Shown: positions 43,302 to 50,547 of the stretch, in pieces
How positions within the stretch are numbered: position 1 is the first letter of the stretch
Layout of the letters: every line of letters begins with the position of its first letter
DNA from: Tumebacillus lacus
GTDB lineage: Bacteria > Bacillota > Bacilli > Tumebacillales > Tumebacillaceae
Length of the DNA stretch: 64,000 bases
Reading direction: 5' to 3'
Assembly: GCF_026410385.1 (NCBI RefSeq)
Contig: NZ_JAPMLT010000005.1
Coordinates: 206,777-270,776 of the forward strand
Program-made: the position numbers and the translations under genes
Notes under the pieces: generated by a model
Databases searched by the model: none
Seen by the model: only the letters and a program-made list of their open reading frames with translations
What the model was told of the DNA's origin: nothing

Positions 43302-43728
43302 GATGTTTGGCTGCGAGCCGTTTCAAGGCTCGTTCGATGATCACTTCGTTGTTGTGGTAGCCGGATGCCGCATGCAGTTCCTGCAGCCGCTCCAGCGGAT
43401 GCCAAAACGCGTCGCGCACCTCTTGGAGCTGAGCCCGCGTCTCTTCGGTGAGCGCTTCCATCAGGTAGTACGTGACTTCCTTCATCACCGGCCCTTTGCC
43501 CGGGACCCGGCAGCGATAGTGGATCACGCCCAGCGGGTCGCCGACGATCTGCGATTTGACGCCCGTCTCTTCTTCGACCTCGCGCAACGCCGCTTGTTTG
43601 ACCGTCTCGCCTTCTTCCAAATGCCCTTTCGGCAAGGTCGTGCGTCCGTACCGGTCCTGGATCAGCAGCACGTCGAGGTGATCATCCCGCTTGCGAAACA
43701 CGATGCCGCCCGCCGAAATTTCCTTCAT
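43279..43728 (-). CDS. Nudix hydrolase
   Basis: A 149-residue protein. The ATG at 43726-43728 (MKEISAGGIVFRKRDD) follows GGAGGTG at 9 bases. The Nudix box is complete: GHLEEGETVKQAALREVEEE then TGV. LLIQDRYGRTTLPKG before it is typical of the diadenosine-polyphosphate/ADP-ribose-like group. It hydrolyses a nucleoside diphosphate linked to another group; the substrate is not readable. It converges with the methyltransferase gene. Confidence 0.9.
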   Translation of the reverse strand: MKEISAGGIVFRKRDDHLDVLLIQDRYGRTTLPKGHLEEGETVKQAALREVEEETGVKSQIVGDPLGVIHYRCRVPGKGPVMKEVTYYLMEALTEETRAQLQEVRDAFWHPLERLQELHAASGYHNNEVIIERALKRLAAKHQQKHQGI

Positions 43729-43902
43729 GCCCATACACCTCCAGATGTGTACAAACCAGCATGACTCCACCGAATGAGATTTTATACATCCATGAGTATG
43801 AAGCAGGGAAGCGGACGATGTGCAGGGATTCGGTCGAGTGGTGGCGAATGGTGATTTACTAGATAAGGACGATTACGAACGGTAAAAGGAGGAGGAGGGA
43901 GG

Positions 43903-44502
43903 ATGGCACCGAGAAATGCGGCCCAGAACCAACAGATTCGCGATGAACGGCGGGAGCAATTGCTGAACGCCGCACTGCGGGTGTTTGCCCGACGCGGCTT
44001 GGCTGCGACCAAGATCAGCGACATTGCGAAGACGGCGGGGCTCAGTCATGGACTGGTCTATCACTACTTTGATTCCAAAGACGAGATCTTCACCGAACTG
44101 GTCGAGCGTGCGCTGGACAGTTCGATGTTGCTCTCGCGGGTGGCCGCCCGGATGAAGGGCGACCCGTGGGAGAAACTCGTGTGGCTGACAGAGAAGATCC
44201 TGGCGTCGGCAGAAGGCGAGGCCGGGTATTATTTTCTTGTCATGGTGCAAGCGCTGACATCCGAGTCGGTCCCGCCCGAGGCCAAAGAACAGGTCGAGGA
44301 CAAATTTCCCGCCAATCTCGCCCAACTCGTGCCGATCCTCGTCGCCGGACAAGCGGCGGGCCTGGTGGTGCAGGATGACCCCGAGCGGCTCGCCGCCGCT
44401 TATTTCTCCTGCCTGCAAGGGGTGATCCTGATGCAGATCGGCCGCGGGGAAGACGGAGTGCAGATGGACGCCGATCTGATCCTGCGCCTCTTGAAAGCGT
44501 AA
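43903..44502 (+). CDS. TetR/AcrR-family transcriptional regulator
   Basis: A 199-residue protein with an N-terminal helix-turn-helix: REQLLNAALRVFARRGLAAT, then ISDIAKTAGLSHGLVYHYFD (residues about 18-65). The ligand-binding C-terminal part is helical. AGGAGGAGG precedes the ATG. The gene stands apart, 175 bases beyond the divergent Nudix gene and with no co-directional partner, so its target is unknown. Confidence 0.92.
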   Translation: MAPRNAAQNQQIRDERREQLLNAALRVFARRGLAATKISDIAKTAGLSHGLVYHYFDSKDEIFTELVERALDSSMLLSRVAARMKGDPWEKLVWLTEKILASAEGEAGYYFLVMVQALTSESVPPEAKEQVEDKFPANLAQLVPILVAGQAAGLVVQDDPERLAAAYFSCLQGVILMQIGRGEDGVQMDADLILRLLKA

Positions 44503-44610
44503 GAAAATTATAAAATCGACAGCTCGTTCGTATAACAGCCGTTCCAGGCGCATACACTGAGACATATCACCGCAGAAAGACAAGGAGTCCGAGAAGGCGA
44601 GTGTGATCTC

Positions 44611-45513
44611 ATGAGCAAATGGAAGATCGGCGCGGAACGGGACGCCGACAAGCTGTGCGCGTGCCTCGAACAGGCTCGGGAGCATCTTCGCGAACAGGGC
44701 ATCATCACGGTCGGCGAGCAATCGACCCGCGGATCGTATACTTTCTATACATATCGATTGGTCCGCCCGGCGGAAGCGGCGGAGACAGTGATCGAGGCGT
44801 TTGCAGACAGCGTCGCCCGCTACGTGACCGACGTGTGGGAACGTCGCGAGTTGGAGCGCATCGTCGCTGAAGATTTTTACTATTACGAAAAGAGCGAGGT
44901 CGAGTACCTCGCCGAGTCGGGGGTGACGATCCTCGCCGACCTGCGCGACGAGGAGGGCCGCCCGCTGCGGTTCCGGCACATCGCCCGTCAGGTCGCCGAG
45001 CAGCTCCGGCACAGCGGCGACCTCGTCGTCGAGGGCTTGCTGCGATTTCGGATGCAGGGGTTGCACGATGATCTGCATCGCGTGATCGAACAGGCGATCG
45101 ACGAATATCTGCTGGAAGTCGAGCAGCAGGAGTTCGTCAAGCTGCTGCGCTATTTCCTCGAAGCGCAGGAGGCCAAAATGCCGCTGCTCCACCTCGTCCA
45201 TCTGGCTGACGCGATGACCCTGCTCTACGATGCAGAGGGGCAACCGCTGGCGTCCGACGCCGTGCCGGGACTTCCGGAGAGCGCACGGGAGGCGGGGCTG
45301 CAGGTGGAGGAGTTGATGAGCGTGTTGATCGCGCTGGCTCCCGAGCAACTGCACATCCATCTGCAGACGGAGGAGACGCCGACGTGGCTCGACACGGTGA
45401 AGAAGATCTTTGCCGAGCGGGCGCACGTGTGCCGCGGCTGCCCGATCTGCCTTTCTGCGGCCGAGGAAGTGCGCGACTATCCAAATCTTAACGAATGCTC
45501 CAAAAAAGTTTGA
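44611..45513 (+). CDS. ytxC: YtxC-like sporulation-associated protein
   Basis: A 300-residue soluble protein. Segments such as GSYTFYTYRLVRPAEAAETV, then FYYYEKSEVEYLAE and RMQGLHDDLHRVIEQAIDEY fit YtxC of Bacillus, a protein of unknown biochemical role listed as a putative sporulation protein. It has the same position as in Bacillus, upstream of infC, but the thrS gene that usually lies between them is absent. The C-terminus has a CRGCPIC cysteine cluster that may bind metal. Its stop codon overlaps the -35 region of the infC promoter. Confidence 0.82.
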   Translation: MSKWKIGAERDADKLCACLEQAREHLREQGIITVGEQSTRGSYTFYTYRLVRPAEAAETVIEAFADSVARYVTDVWERRELERIVAEDFYYYEKSEVEYLAESGVTILADLRDEEGRPLRFRHIARQVAEQLRHSGDLVVEGLLRFRMQGLHDDLHRVIEQAIDEYLLEVEQQEFVKLLRYFLEAQEAKMPLLHLVHLADAMTLLYDAEGQPLASDAVPGLPESAREAGLQVEELMSVLIALAPEQLHIHLQTEETPTWLDTVKKIFAERAHVCRGCPICLSAAEEVRDYPNLNECSKKV

Positions 45514-45538
45514 CACTTGTCCGATACAGGGATATAAT
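45510..45538 (+). promoter_or_regulatory. Consensus promoter for the infC operon (P1)
   Basis: TTGACA (45510-45515) and TATAAT (45533-45538), with a 17-base spacer, are both perfect consensus. It overlaps the end of ytxC. Confidence 0.88.
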
Positions 45539-45569
45539 CTGTAACAACAAGTAACCGAGCTGGTTGCCA

Positions 45570-45613
45570 GCGCTTTTGCCTTTGCACCGCGAGCAGGGGC
45601 AGGGGCGCTTTTT
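45570..45613 (+). terminator. Upstream attenuator hairpin in the infC leader
   Basis: GCGCTTTTGCC (45570-45580) pairs with GGCAGGGGCGC (45598-45608), counting G-T pairs, and is followed by TTTTT. Confidence 0.68.
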
Positions 45614-45643
45614 ACTGCGATACAGACTGCCAAGATAAATGGG

Positions 45644-45673
45644 TTGACACCTTCGTCGATCCTGTGATAGGAT
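45644..45673 (+). promoter_or_regulatory. Second promoter in the infC leader (P2)
   Basis: TTGACA (45644-45649) and TAGGAT (45668-45673) with an 18-base spacer lie after the first attenuator and before the second. Confidence 0.6.
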
Positions 45674-45814
45674 GTTTGAGTAAGATAAGTTCATATGCCA
45701 CTAAGAAGCAGAAGCATCCGCTTCTCACCCGCTTTGAGCGTCAACCGACTGCGACCGGGTTGTGAAATGATTTACTTCAGAACGAACCTTTGTTCTTTCG
45801 TCTGTTATAAATCG

Positions 45815-45846
45815 TGCGGATGTATACCCATACATCCGCATTTTTT
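45815..45846 (+). terminator. Strong attenuator just before infC
   Basis: TGCGGATGTAT pairs perfectly with ATACATCCGCA across a 4-base loop, followed by TTTTTT, 45 bases before the infC start. Confidence 0.85.
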
Positions 45847-45891
45847 AGTTTCACTTCTTTGTATGGCCAAAACTTCAGGAGGTGACAGGCA

Positions 45892-46413
45892 ATTAGCAAA
45901 GACGATGTTCAAATCAATGAAGCGATCCGCGCTCGTGAAGTGCGGTTGATCGATTCGAACGGTGACCAGTTGGGTATCAAGTCGCTGCGTGAAGCACTGC
46001 AGATCGCAGAGGACAAAAACCTCGATCTGGTCAACGTGGCGCCTACTGCAAAACCTCCCGTCTGCCGCATCATGGACTATGGAAAGTTCAAGTATGAGCA
46101 GTCGAAAAAGGAAAAAGAGGCCCGCAAGAACCAAAAGATCATCGAACTCAAGGAAATTCGCATGACTCCTAACATCGAGGAGCACGATTTCCAAACCAAG
46201 CTGCGCAACGCGGTGAAGTTCCTCGGCGAAGGTGACAAGGTGAAGGCATCCGTCCGCTTCCGCGGCCGTGAGATCACGCACCAAGACCTCGGTCTGAAAG
46301 TACTCAACCGACTTGCACAGGAGTGCGCCGAGATCGCATCGGTCGAGCGCGCACCGAAGCTTGAAGGCCGCAGCATGATCGTCATTCTCGCGCCGAAAGC
46401 ACAACAAAGCTAA
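45892..46413 (+). CDS. infC: Translation initiation factor IF-3, ATT start codon
   Basis: A 173-residue IF-3. The protein begins [20 protein letters not shown] at an ATT (45892-45894), 6 bases after a full AGGAGGTGA site (45877-45885). The next ATG/GTG in frame (GTG 45940) would remove the conserved N-terminus. The AUU start is the classic IF-3 feature that lets the factor repress its own initiation. Core motifs include [20 protein letters not shown] and [10 protein letters not shown]. It heads infC-rpmI-rplT. Confidence 0.95.
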   Translation: MSKDDVQINEAIRAREVRLIDSNGDQLGIKSLREALQIAEDKNLDLVNVAPTAKPPVCRIMDYGKFKYEQSKKEKEARKNQKIIELKEIRMTPNIEEHDFQTKLRNAVKFLGEGDKVKASVRFRGREITHQDLGLKVLNRLAQECAEIASVERAPKLEGRSMIVILAPKAQQS

Positions 46414-46441
46414 TCATCGCTCACAAACGGAGGTAAACACA

Positions 46442-46639
46442 ATGCCGAAGATGAAAACTCACAGCGGCGCTGCGAAGCGTTTCAAGAGAACCGGTTCCGG
46501 CGGTCTGAAGCGTTCCCAAGCGAAAACCAGCCACTTGTTCGCAAACAAGGACCAAAAAGTAAAGCGCAAACTGCGCAAAGCTGCAATGGTTCACCCGTCC
46601 GACCAGAAGCGCATCGAGCAAATGCTCACCTACCTGTAA
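46442..46639 (+). CDS. rpmI: Ribosomal protein L35
   Basis: A 65-residue basic protein ([20 protein letters not shown], then [20 protein letters not shown]). Usual length and place, 28 bases after infC, with GGAGGT upstream. A component of the large ribosomal subunit. Confidence 0.97.
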   Translation: MPKMKTHSGAAKRFKRTGSGGLKRSQAKTSHLFANKDQKVKRKLRKAAMVHPSDQKRIEQMLTYL

Positions 46640-46675
46640 TATTTACAGCAATAGAGAAACTAGGAGGTACTACCC

Positions 46676-47035
46676 ATGCCGAGAGTTAAAGGCGGTATCG
46701 TTACCCGTCGTCGCCATAAGAAAATCCTGAAACTTGCTCGTGGTTACCGCGGTTCGAAGCACCGCATCTTCAAGACTGCGAACGCGCAAGTCCTGAAGTC
46801 CCTGATGTATGCATACCGTGACCGCCGTCAAAAGAAGCGCGACTTCCGCAAACTGTGGATCGCTCGCATCAACGCGGCTGCTCGCATCAACGGTCTGTCC
46901 TACAGCAAGCTGATCCACGGCCTGAAACTCGCTGGCGTCGAAGTCAACCGCAAAATGCTGGCTGACCTCGCTGTCAACGACGCAAAAGCATTCGCAGAAC
47001 TGGCTACCCTGGCAAAGGGCAAGCAAAACGCGTAA
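46676..47035 (+). CDS. rplT: Ribosomal protein L20
   Basis: A 119-residue protein ([20 protein letters not shown], then [19 protein letters not shown]). It binds 23S rRNA early in 50S assembly and in Bacillales also represses its own operon through the leader upstream of infC. It is the last gene of the operon; AGGAGGT precedes it and a terminator follows. Confidence 0.97.
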   Translation: MPRVKGGIVTRRRHKKILKLARGYRGSKHRIFKTANAQVLKSLMYAYRDRRQKKRDFRKLWIARINAAARINGLSYSKLIHGLKLAGVEVNRKMLADLAVNDAKAFAELATLAKGKQNA

Positions 47036-47043
47036 TCGCTGCC

Positions 47044-47079
47044 AAAGACTTGCAACCCTGTGTTGCAAGTCTTTTTTCA
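47044..47079 (+). terminator. Intrinsic terminator of the infC operon
   Basis: AAAGACTTGCAA pairs with TTGCAAGTCTTT, followed by a T run. Confidence 0.88.
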
Positions 47080-47182
47080 TGGTCTGAAGTCGGGGGTTGT
47101 GAACGCAAGGGCTTCGGGGTATGCTACTAGTAGCAAGTCTATGATTGTAACTTTTTCCCAGTGGTAACAGGGGGTACATACA

Positions 47183-47836
47183 ATGGCAAAGCAGTTTGCA
47201 GTCATCGGGATGGGGCGGTTTGGCACCAGCGTGGCCCGCACTCTTTATGAGATGGGGTACGACGTGCTCGGCATCGATTCCAACGATGATCGGATTCAGG
47301 ACACGATGGATCTCGTCACTCATGCAGTGACGGCCGACACGACAGACGAACACGCGCTGAAGGCGATCGGCATCCGCAACTTTGACACGGTGGTCGTGGC
47401 GATCGGCAACGACACGAAAAACAGCATCATGACGACGCTGTTGCTCAAAGAGCTCGGCGTCAAGTTTATCGTCGTCAAGGCGATGGACGAGATGCACGGC
47501 AAGGTGCTGGAGAAGATCGGGGCGGACCGCGTCGTCTATCCGGAGCGCGACATGGGGTATCGCGTGGCACACAACTTGATCTCGCCGAACATTCTCGACT
47601 ACATCGAGTTGGCACCCGACTACTCGATCATGGAGATCACGGCCCCGACCAAATTTGTCGGCCGCTCTCTGGAGCAAATCGACATCCGCCGCAAATACGG
47701 CTGCAACGTCATGGCGATCAAGCATGGCAAAGACATCAACATCTCCCCGATTGCCAGCGATATTTTGCACGAAGGGGATGTGCTGGTCATCGTCGGGAAA
47801 AATGAGGATCTGGACGACATCGACGAAAACAGATAG
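47183..47836 (+). CDS. Potassium channel regulatory subunit, KtrA/TrkA type
   Basis: A 217-residue RCK protein. The N-terminal Rossmann fold carries VIGMGRFGTSVARTLYEMG and the acidic residue of VLGIDSND for nucleotide binding. A TrkA-C domain occupies about residues 135-217 (KFVGRSLEQIDIRRKYGCNV), the usual c-di-AMP site in Bacillales. It gates a KtrB-like potassium channel, whose gene is not in the window. No c-di-AMP riboswitch is visible in the 100-base upstream gap. The TrmH gene follows after 13 bases. Confidence 0.92.
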   Translation: MAKQFAVIGMGRFGTSVARTLYEMGYDVLGIDSNDDRIQDTMDLVTHAVTADTTDEHALKAIGIRNFDTVVVAIGNDTKNSIMTTLLLKELGVKFIVVKAMDEMHGKVLEKIGADRVVYPERDMGYRVAHNLISPNILDYIELAPDYSIMEITAPTKFVGRSLEQIDIRRKYGCNVMAIKHGKDINISPIASDILHEGDVLVIVGKNEDLDDIDENR

Positions 47837-47849
47837 AGGGTGACTCACT

Positions 47850-48656
47850 ATGTATGGAATGGAACAGATCACTTCGGTGAAAAACAACCGCGTCAAAGAA
47901 TGGGCGTCGCTGAAACAGAAAAAATACCGCAACTCGACCGGCAAGTACATCGCCGAGGGCGTACGCCTCGTCGAAGAGGTGATCGCGTCCGGGGCATCGG
48001 TCGAAGCGATCCTGATCGCGGGCGACCTGCAGAGCGGCCGCTTTGACAAGATCGTCAACGGCGCCCACTCGAAAGATATTGTGATGTATGAGGTGGCGGA
48101 AGCGGTGATCGAGCACATCTCCGACACCAAATCGCCGCAGGGCGTCATCGCCATCGTACACCGTCATGAAGGTGACCCGGCTCTGTTCATCGCGGGCAAG
48201 GAAAAACCGCTCTACCTCGTGCTTGACTCGCTGCAAGATCCGGGCAACCTCGGCACGATGATCCGCACGGCCGACGCCGTTGGGGCAACGGCTGTGTTTG
48301 TCTCCAAGACGAGCGTCGACCTGTACAATCCGAAAGTGATCCGGTCGACGATGGGCTCGCTCTATCATTTGCCTGTCTTTGAAGTCGATCTGATCGAGTT
48401 CCTGCCGCAGTTGCAAGCTGCCGGGGTCAAAGTCGTCGGCACCGCCCCGGAGGCGGACCGGACGGTGTACGGCTATGACTTCACGCAAGGCACCGCGCTG
48501 GTGATCGGCTCGGAAGCGCACGGGATGTCGGCCGACGTGGCGGCTCTCACCGACGCGCAGATCACGCTGCCGATGCCGGGGCAGGCCGAGTCGCTCAATG
48601 CGGCGATCGCCTCGTCCGTCATGCTCTACGAAGCGTTGCGCCAACGCACCGTGTAG
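47850..48656 (+). CDS. TrmH/SpoU-family RNA 2'-O-methyltransferase
   Basis: A 268-residue SPOUT enzyme with an N-terminal RNA-binding L30e-like domain (SVKNNRVKEWASLKQKKYRN) and the knot motifs LDSLQDPGNLGTMIRTADA, GSEAHGMS and LPMPGQAESLNAAIASSVML. It methylates ribose in tRNA or 23S rRNA. The genomic place, upstream of pheS, equals that of B. subtilis ysgA. GAGGGTGAC precedes the ATG. Confidence 0.92.
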   Translation: MYGMEQITSVKNNRVKEWASLKQKKYRNSTGKYIAEGVRLVEEVIASGASVEAILIAGDLQSGRFDKIVNGAHSKDIVMYEVAEAVIEHISDTKSPQGVIAIVHRHEGDPALFIAGKEKPLYLVLDSLQDPGNLGTMIRTADAVGATAVFVSKTSVDLYNPKVIRSTMGSLYHLPVFEVDLIEFLPQLQAAGVKVVGTAPEADRTVYGYDFTQGTALVIGSEAHGMSADVAALTDAQITLPMPGQAESLNAAIASSVMLYEALRQRTV

Positions 48657-48718
48657 AGAGATCCGGGGAGTGACCGGGCCGCATTTCGGGCATCCTGAAC
48701 GTATAGGGGGTGCAGGAA

Positions 48719-49093
48719 ATGAGCGAAACGGCACGTCATCATCTGATTGCGTTTTTGGTCAAGTTCGGGGCGACGGTCGCCTCGATCTACTTCATTGCGC
48801 TGTTTTACCCGGTCTGGGGGCACATGCACTTCGGACATGCTCTGATCTTGGGCCTTGTGATCGCGGTGGTGGGCTATCTGGCCGATCTGATCATCCCAAG
48901 AGCGGTCAACTACATCGTCGCGGTCGCGTTCGACCTTGTCACGGCGGTGCTGATCGTCGGCTTTGGCAACGTGCTGTTTCCTGGCATGAGCGTCTCGTGG
49001 ACGTTTGCGTGGTTTGTCGGCCTTCTGGTCGCCGGGGTGGAGATTTTTTACCACTACCAATTTGTGCGGAAATCGAACGAACCGGTGCGTTGA
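48719..49093 (+). CDS. DUF2512 membrane protein (YndM-like)
   Basis: A 124-residue protein with four membrane segments, starting at ATG 48719 after GGGGGTGCAGG. HLIAFLVKFGATVASIYFIA and ADLIIPRAVNYIVAVAFD fit DUF2512, a family confined mainly to spore-forming Firmicutes with no known role. It lies between the TrmH gene and the pheST T-box. Confidence 0.85.
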   Translation: MSETARHHLIAFLVKFGATVASIYFIALFYPVWGHMHFGHALILGLVIAVVGYLADLIIPRAVNYIVAVAFDLVTAVLIVGFGNVLFPGMSVSWTFAWFVGLLVAGVEIFYHYQFVRKSNEPVR

Positions 49094-49097
49094 CAGT

Positions 49098-49125
49098 TGC
49101 AAACGCGTGTCGGCTGTACTATACT
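49098..49125 (+). promoter_or_regulatory. Likely promoter of pheST
   Basis: TTGCAA (49098-49103) and TATACT (49120-49125) with 16-base spacing. A nearby TTGACA (49090-49095) is too far from the -10. Confidence 0.5.
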
Positions 49126-49144
49126 GGTTAGCATTACAAGCGAA

Positions 49145-49425
49145 AATTTCCCACAACAGCGATGAGGGAGAGAGTAGGGCGTCAGACGTGCCGTACAGGG
49201 AGAGGGTGCCAGAGACTGGAAGCAACCTCACGACACAGACAGCCTGAAGTTCACTCCGTAGCTGCCTTCCTGAAGGATCATCTGAATCGCGGAGATCTGT
49301 GTAGGGCGGGCCGGTGTTGCCAAACGCCGTTATCTCACAAGGAAGTGGAGCAGCTTTTTTACGTGCTCAATTAGGGTGGTACCGCGAAGACCTTCGTCCC
49401 TACGGATGAATGGTCTTTTTTTATT
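49145..49425 (+). promoter_or_regulatory. T-box riboswitch, specifier TTC (Phe)
   Basis: A 280-base leader ahead of pheS. The T-box sequence AGGGTGGTACCGCG is at 49373-49386 and the stem I specifier TTC (Phe) at 49250-49252 in GAAGTTCACTCC. The competing terminator AAGACCTTCGTCC / GGATGAATGGTCTT is followed by T9. Uncharged tRNA-Phe (gene at 38880-38955) should pair with the T-box and allow read-through into pheST. Confidence 0.92.
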
Positions 49426-49465
49426 TGTCTGATCTTTTGTGTGATCTTCTAGGAGGGAACAAGCG

Positions 49466-50530
49466 ATGAAAGAACAGCTCGTCGCGCTGCAAACCACAGC
49501 GCTCGAAGCACTGCAAGGGCTGGAAACGCTCGGGCAACTGGGCGATTGGAAAGTCCAATACCTCGGTAAAAAAGGCGAACTGACCGGCATGTTGCGCGGC
49601 ATGGGCGCCCTGTCGGCAGAAGAGCGCCCGGTCGTCGGCGCACTGGTCAACGACGTGCGCGCCGCCCTGGAAGCAGCCTATGAGGAGAAGGAAGCGCTGC
49701 TGAAAAAGGCAGAGCGTGAAAAGCGTCTCGCCGAAGAATCGGTCGATGTCACTTTGCCGGGTCGCGCGGTGAAACTGGGCAGCGAACACCCGCTGAACAT
49801 CGTCATCCGCGACATCGAAGACATCTTCCTCGGCCTTGGCTTCCAAGTGGCGGACGGTCCGGAGGTCGAGTACGACTATTACAATTTTGAAGCGATGAAC
49901 GTGCCGAAAAACCACCCGGCTCGCGATATGCAGGACACGTTTTACATCAACGAAGACGTGCTGATGCGCACCCAGACTTCGCCGATGCAAGCGCGCGTGC
50001 TCCGTGCCACCGCTGAAAAGGCGAAGGCGGAAGGCCGTCAACATCCGGACCCGGTCCGCGTGATCGTTCCGGGCCGCGTTTATCGCCGTGATGATGATGA
50101 CGCGACCCATTCGCACGCGTTCATGCAGATCGAGGGCTTGGTCGTCGACCGCGGCATCCGCATGAGCGACCTGAAAGGGACGCTGCTGATGTTCGCCCGC
50201 CAGATCTTCGGCCCGGAAGTCGAGATCCGTATGCGTCCGTCGTATTTCCCGTTCACCGAGCCGTCCACAGAGGTTGACGTTACCTGCTTCAACTGCGGCG
50301 GCAGCGGTTGCCGGACCTGCAAGCAGACCGGCTGGATCGAGATTCTCGGCGCGGGCATGGTCCACCCGTATGTCTTGGAAGAGCAAGGCTACGATTCGGA
50401 AGAGTTCACCGGGTTTGCGTTCGGCATGGGCGTGGAACGGGTCGCGATGCGCCGCTATGGCATTGAGGACATCCGCCACTTCTACCAAAATGACGTGCGC
50501 CTGATGTCTCATTTCAAATCGCGGATGTAG
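49466..50530 (+). CDS. pheS: Phenylalanyl-tRNA synthetase alpha subunit
   Basis: A 354-residue class II synthetase subunit: an N-terminal coiled coil (about 1-90) and a catalytic core with [20 protein letters not shown], then the [20 protein letters not shown] loop, and motif 3 [18 protein letters not shown]. Forms an alpha2-beta2 enzyme charging tRNA-Phe. AGGAGGGAA precedes the ATG. pheT starts 17 bases after the stop. Confidence 0.97.
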   Translation: MKEQLVALQTTALEALQGLETLGQLGDWKVQYLGKKGELTGMLRGMGALSAEERPVVGALVNDVRAALEAAYEEKEALLKKAEREKRLAEESVDVTLPGRAVKLGSEHPLNIVIRDIEDIFLGLGFQVADGPEVEYDYYNFEAMNVPKNHPARDMQDTFYINEDVLMRTQTSPMQARVLRATAEKAKAEGRQHPDPVRVIVPGRVYRRDDDDATHSHAFMQIEGLVVDRGIRMSDLKGTLLMFARQIFGPEVEIRMRPSYFPFTEPSTEVDVTCFNCGGSGCRTCKQTGWIEILGAGMVHPYVLEEQGYDSEEFTGFAFGMGVERVAMRRYGIEDIRHFYQNDVRLMSHFKSRM

Positions 50531-50547
50531 CAGGAGGGAATCGACAA

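Larger units (their letters stand above)
45539..45891 (+). promoter_or_regulatory. infC operon leader with two attenuators (L20-leader type)
   Basis: The 350-base untranslated region holds two intrinsic terminator hairpins and a second promoter before infC. In Bacillales the infC-rpmI-rplT operon is controlled by L20 protein binding in its leader, which stabilises a terminator. The arrangement fits, but I cannot confirm the L20-binding fold by eye. Nothing here looks like a gene. Confidence 0.7.

Noticed and set aside
45695..45949. 84-codon frame inside the infC leader
   Set aside because: It crosses the strong attenuator and the infC ribosome site, starts without a Shine-Dalgarno and has no recognisable content.
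47080..47182. c-di-AMP (ydaO/yuaA) riboswitch before the KtrA-like gene
   Set aside because: Only about 100 bases are available and none of the conserved riboswitch blocks can be seen.
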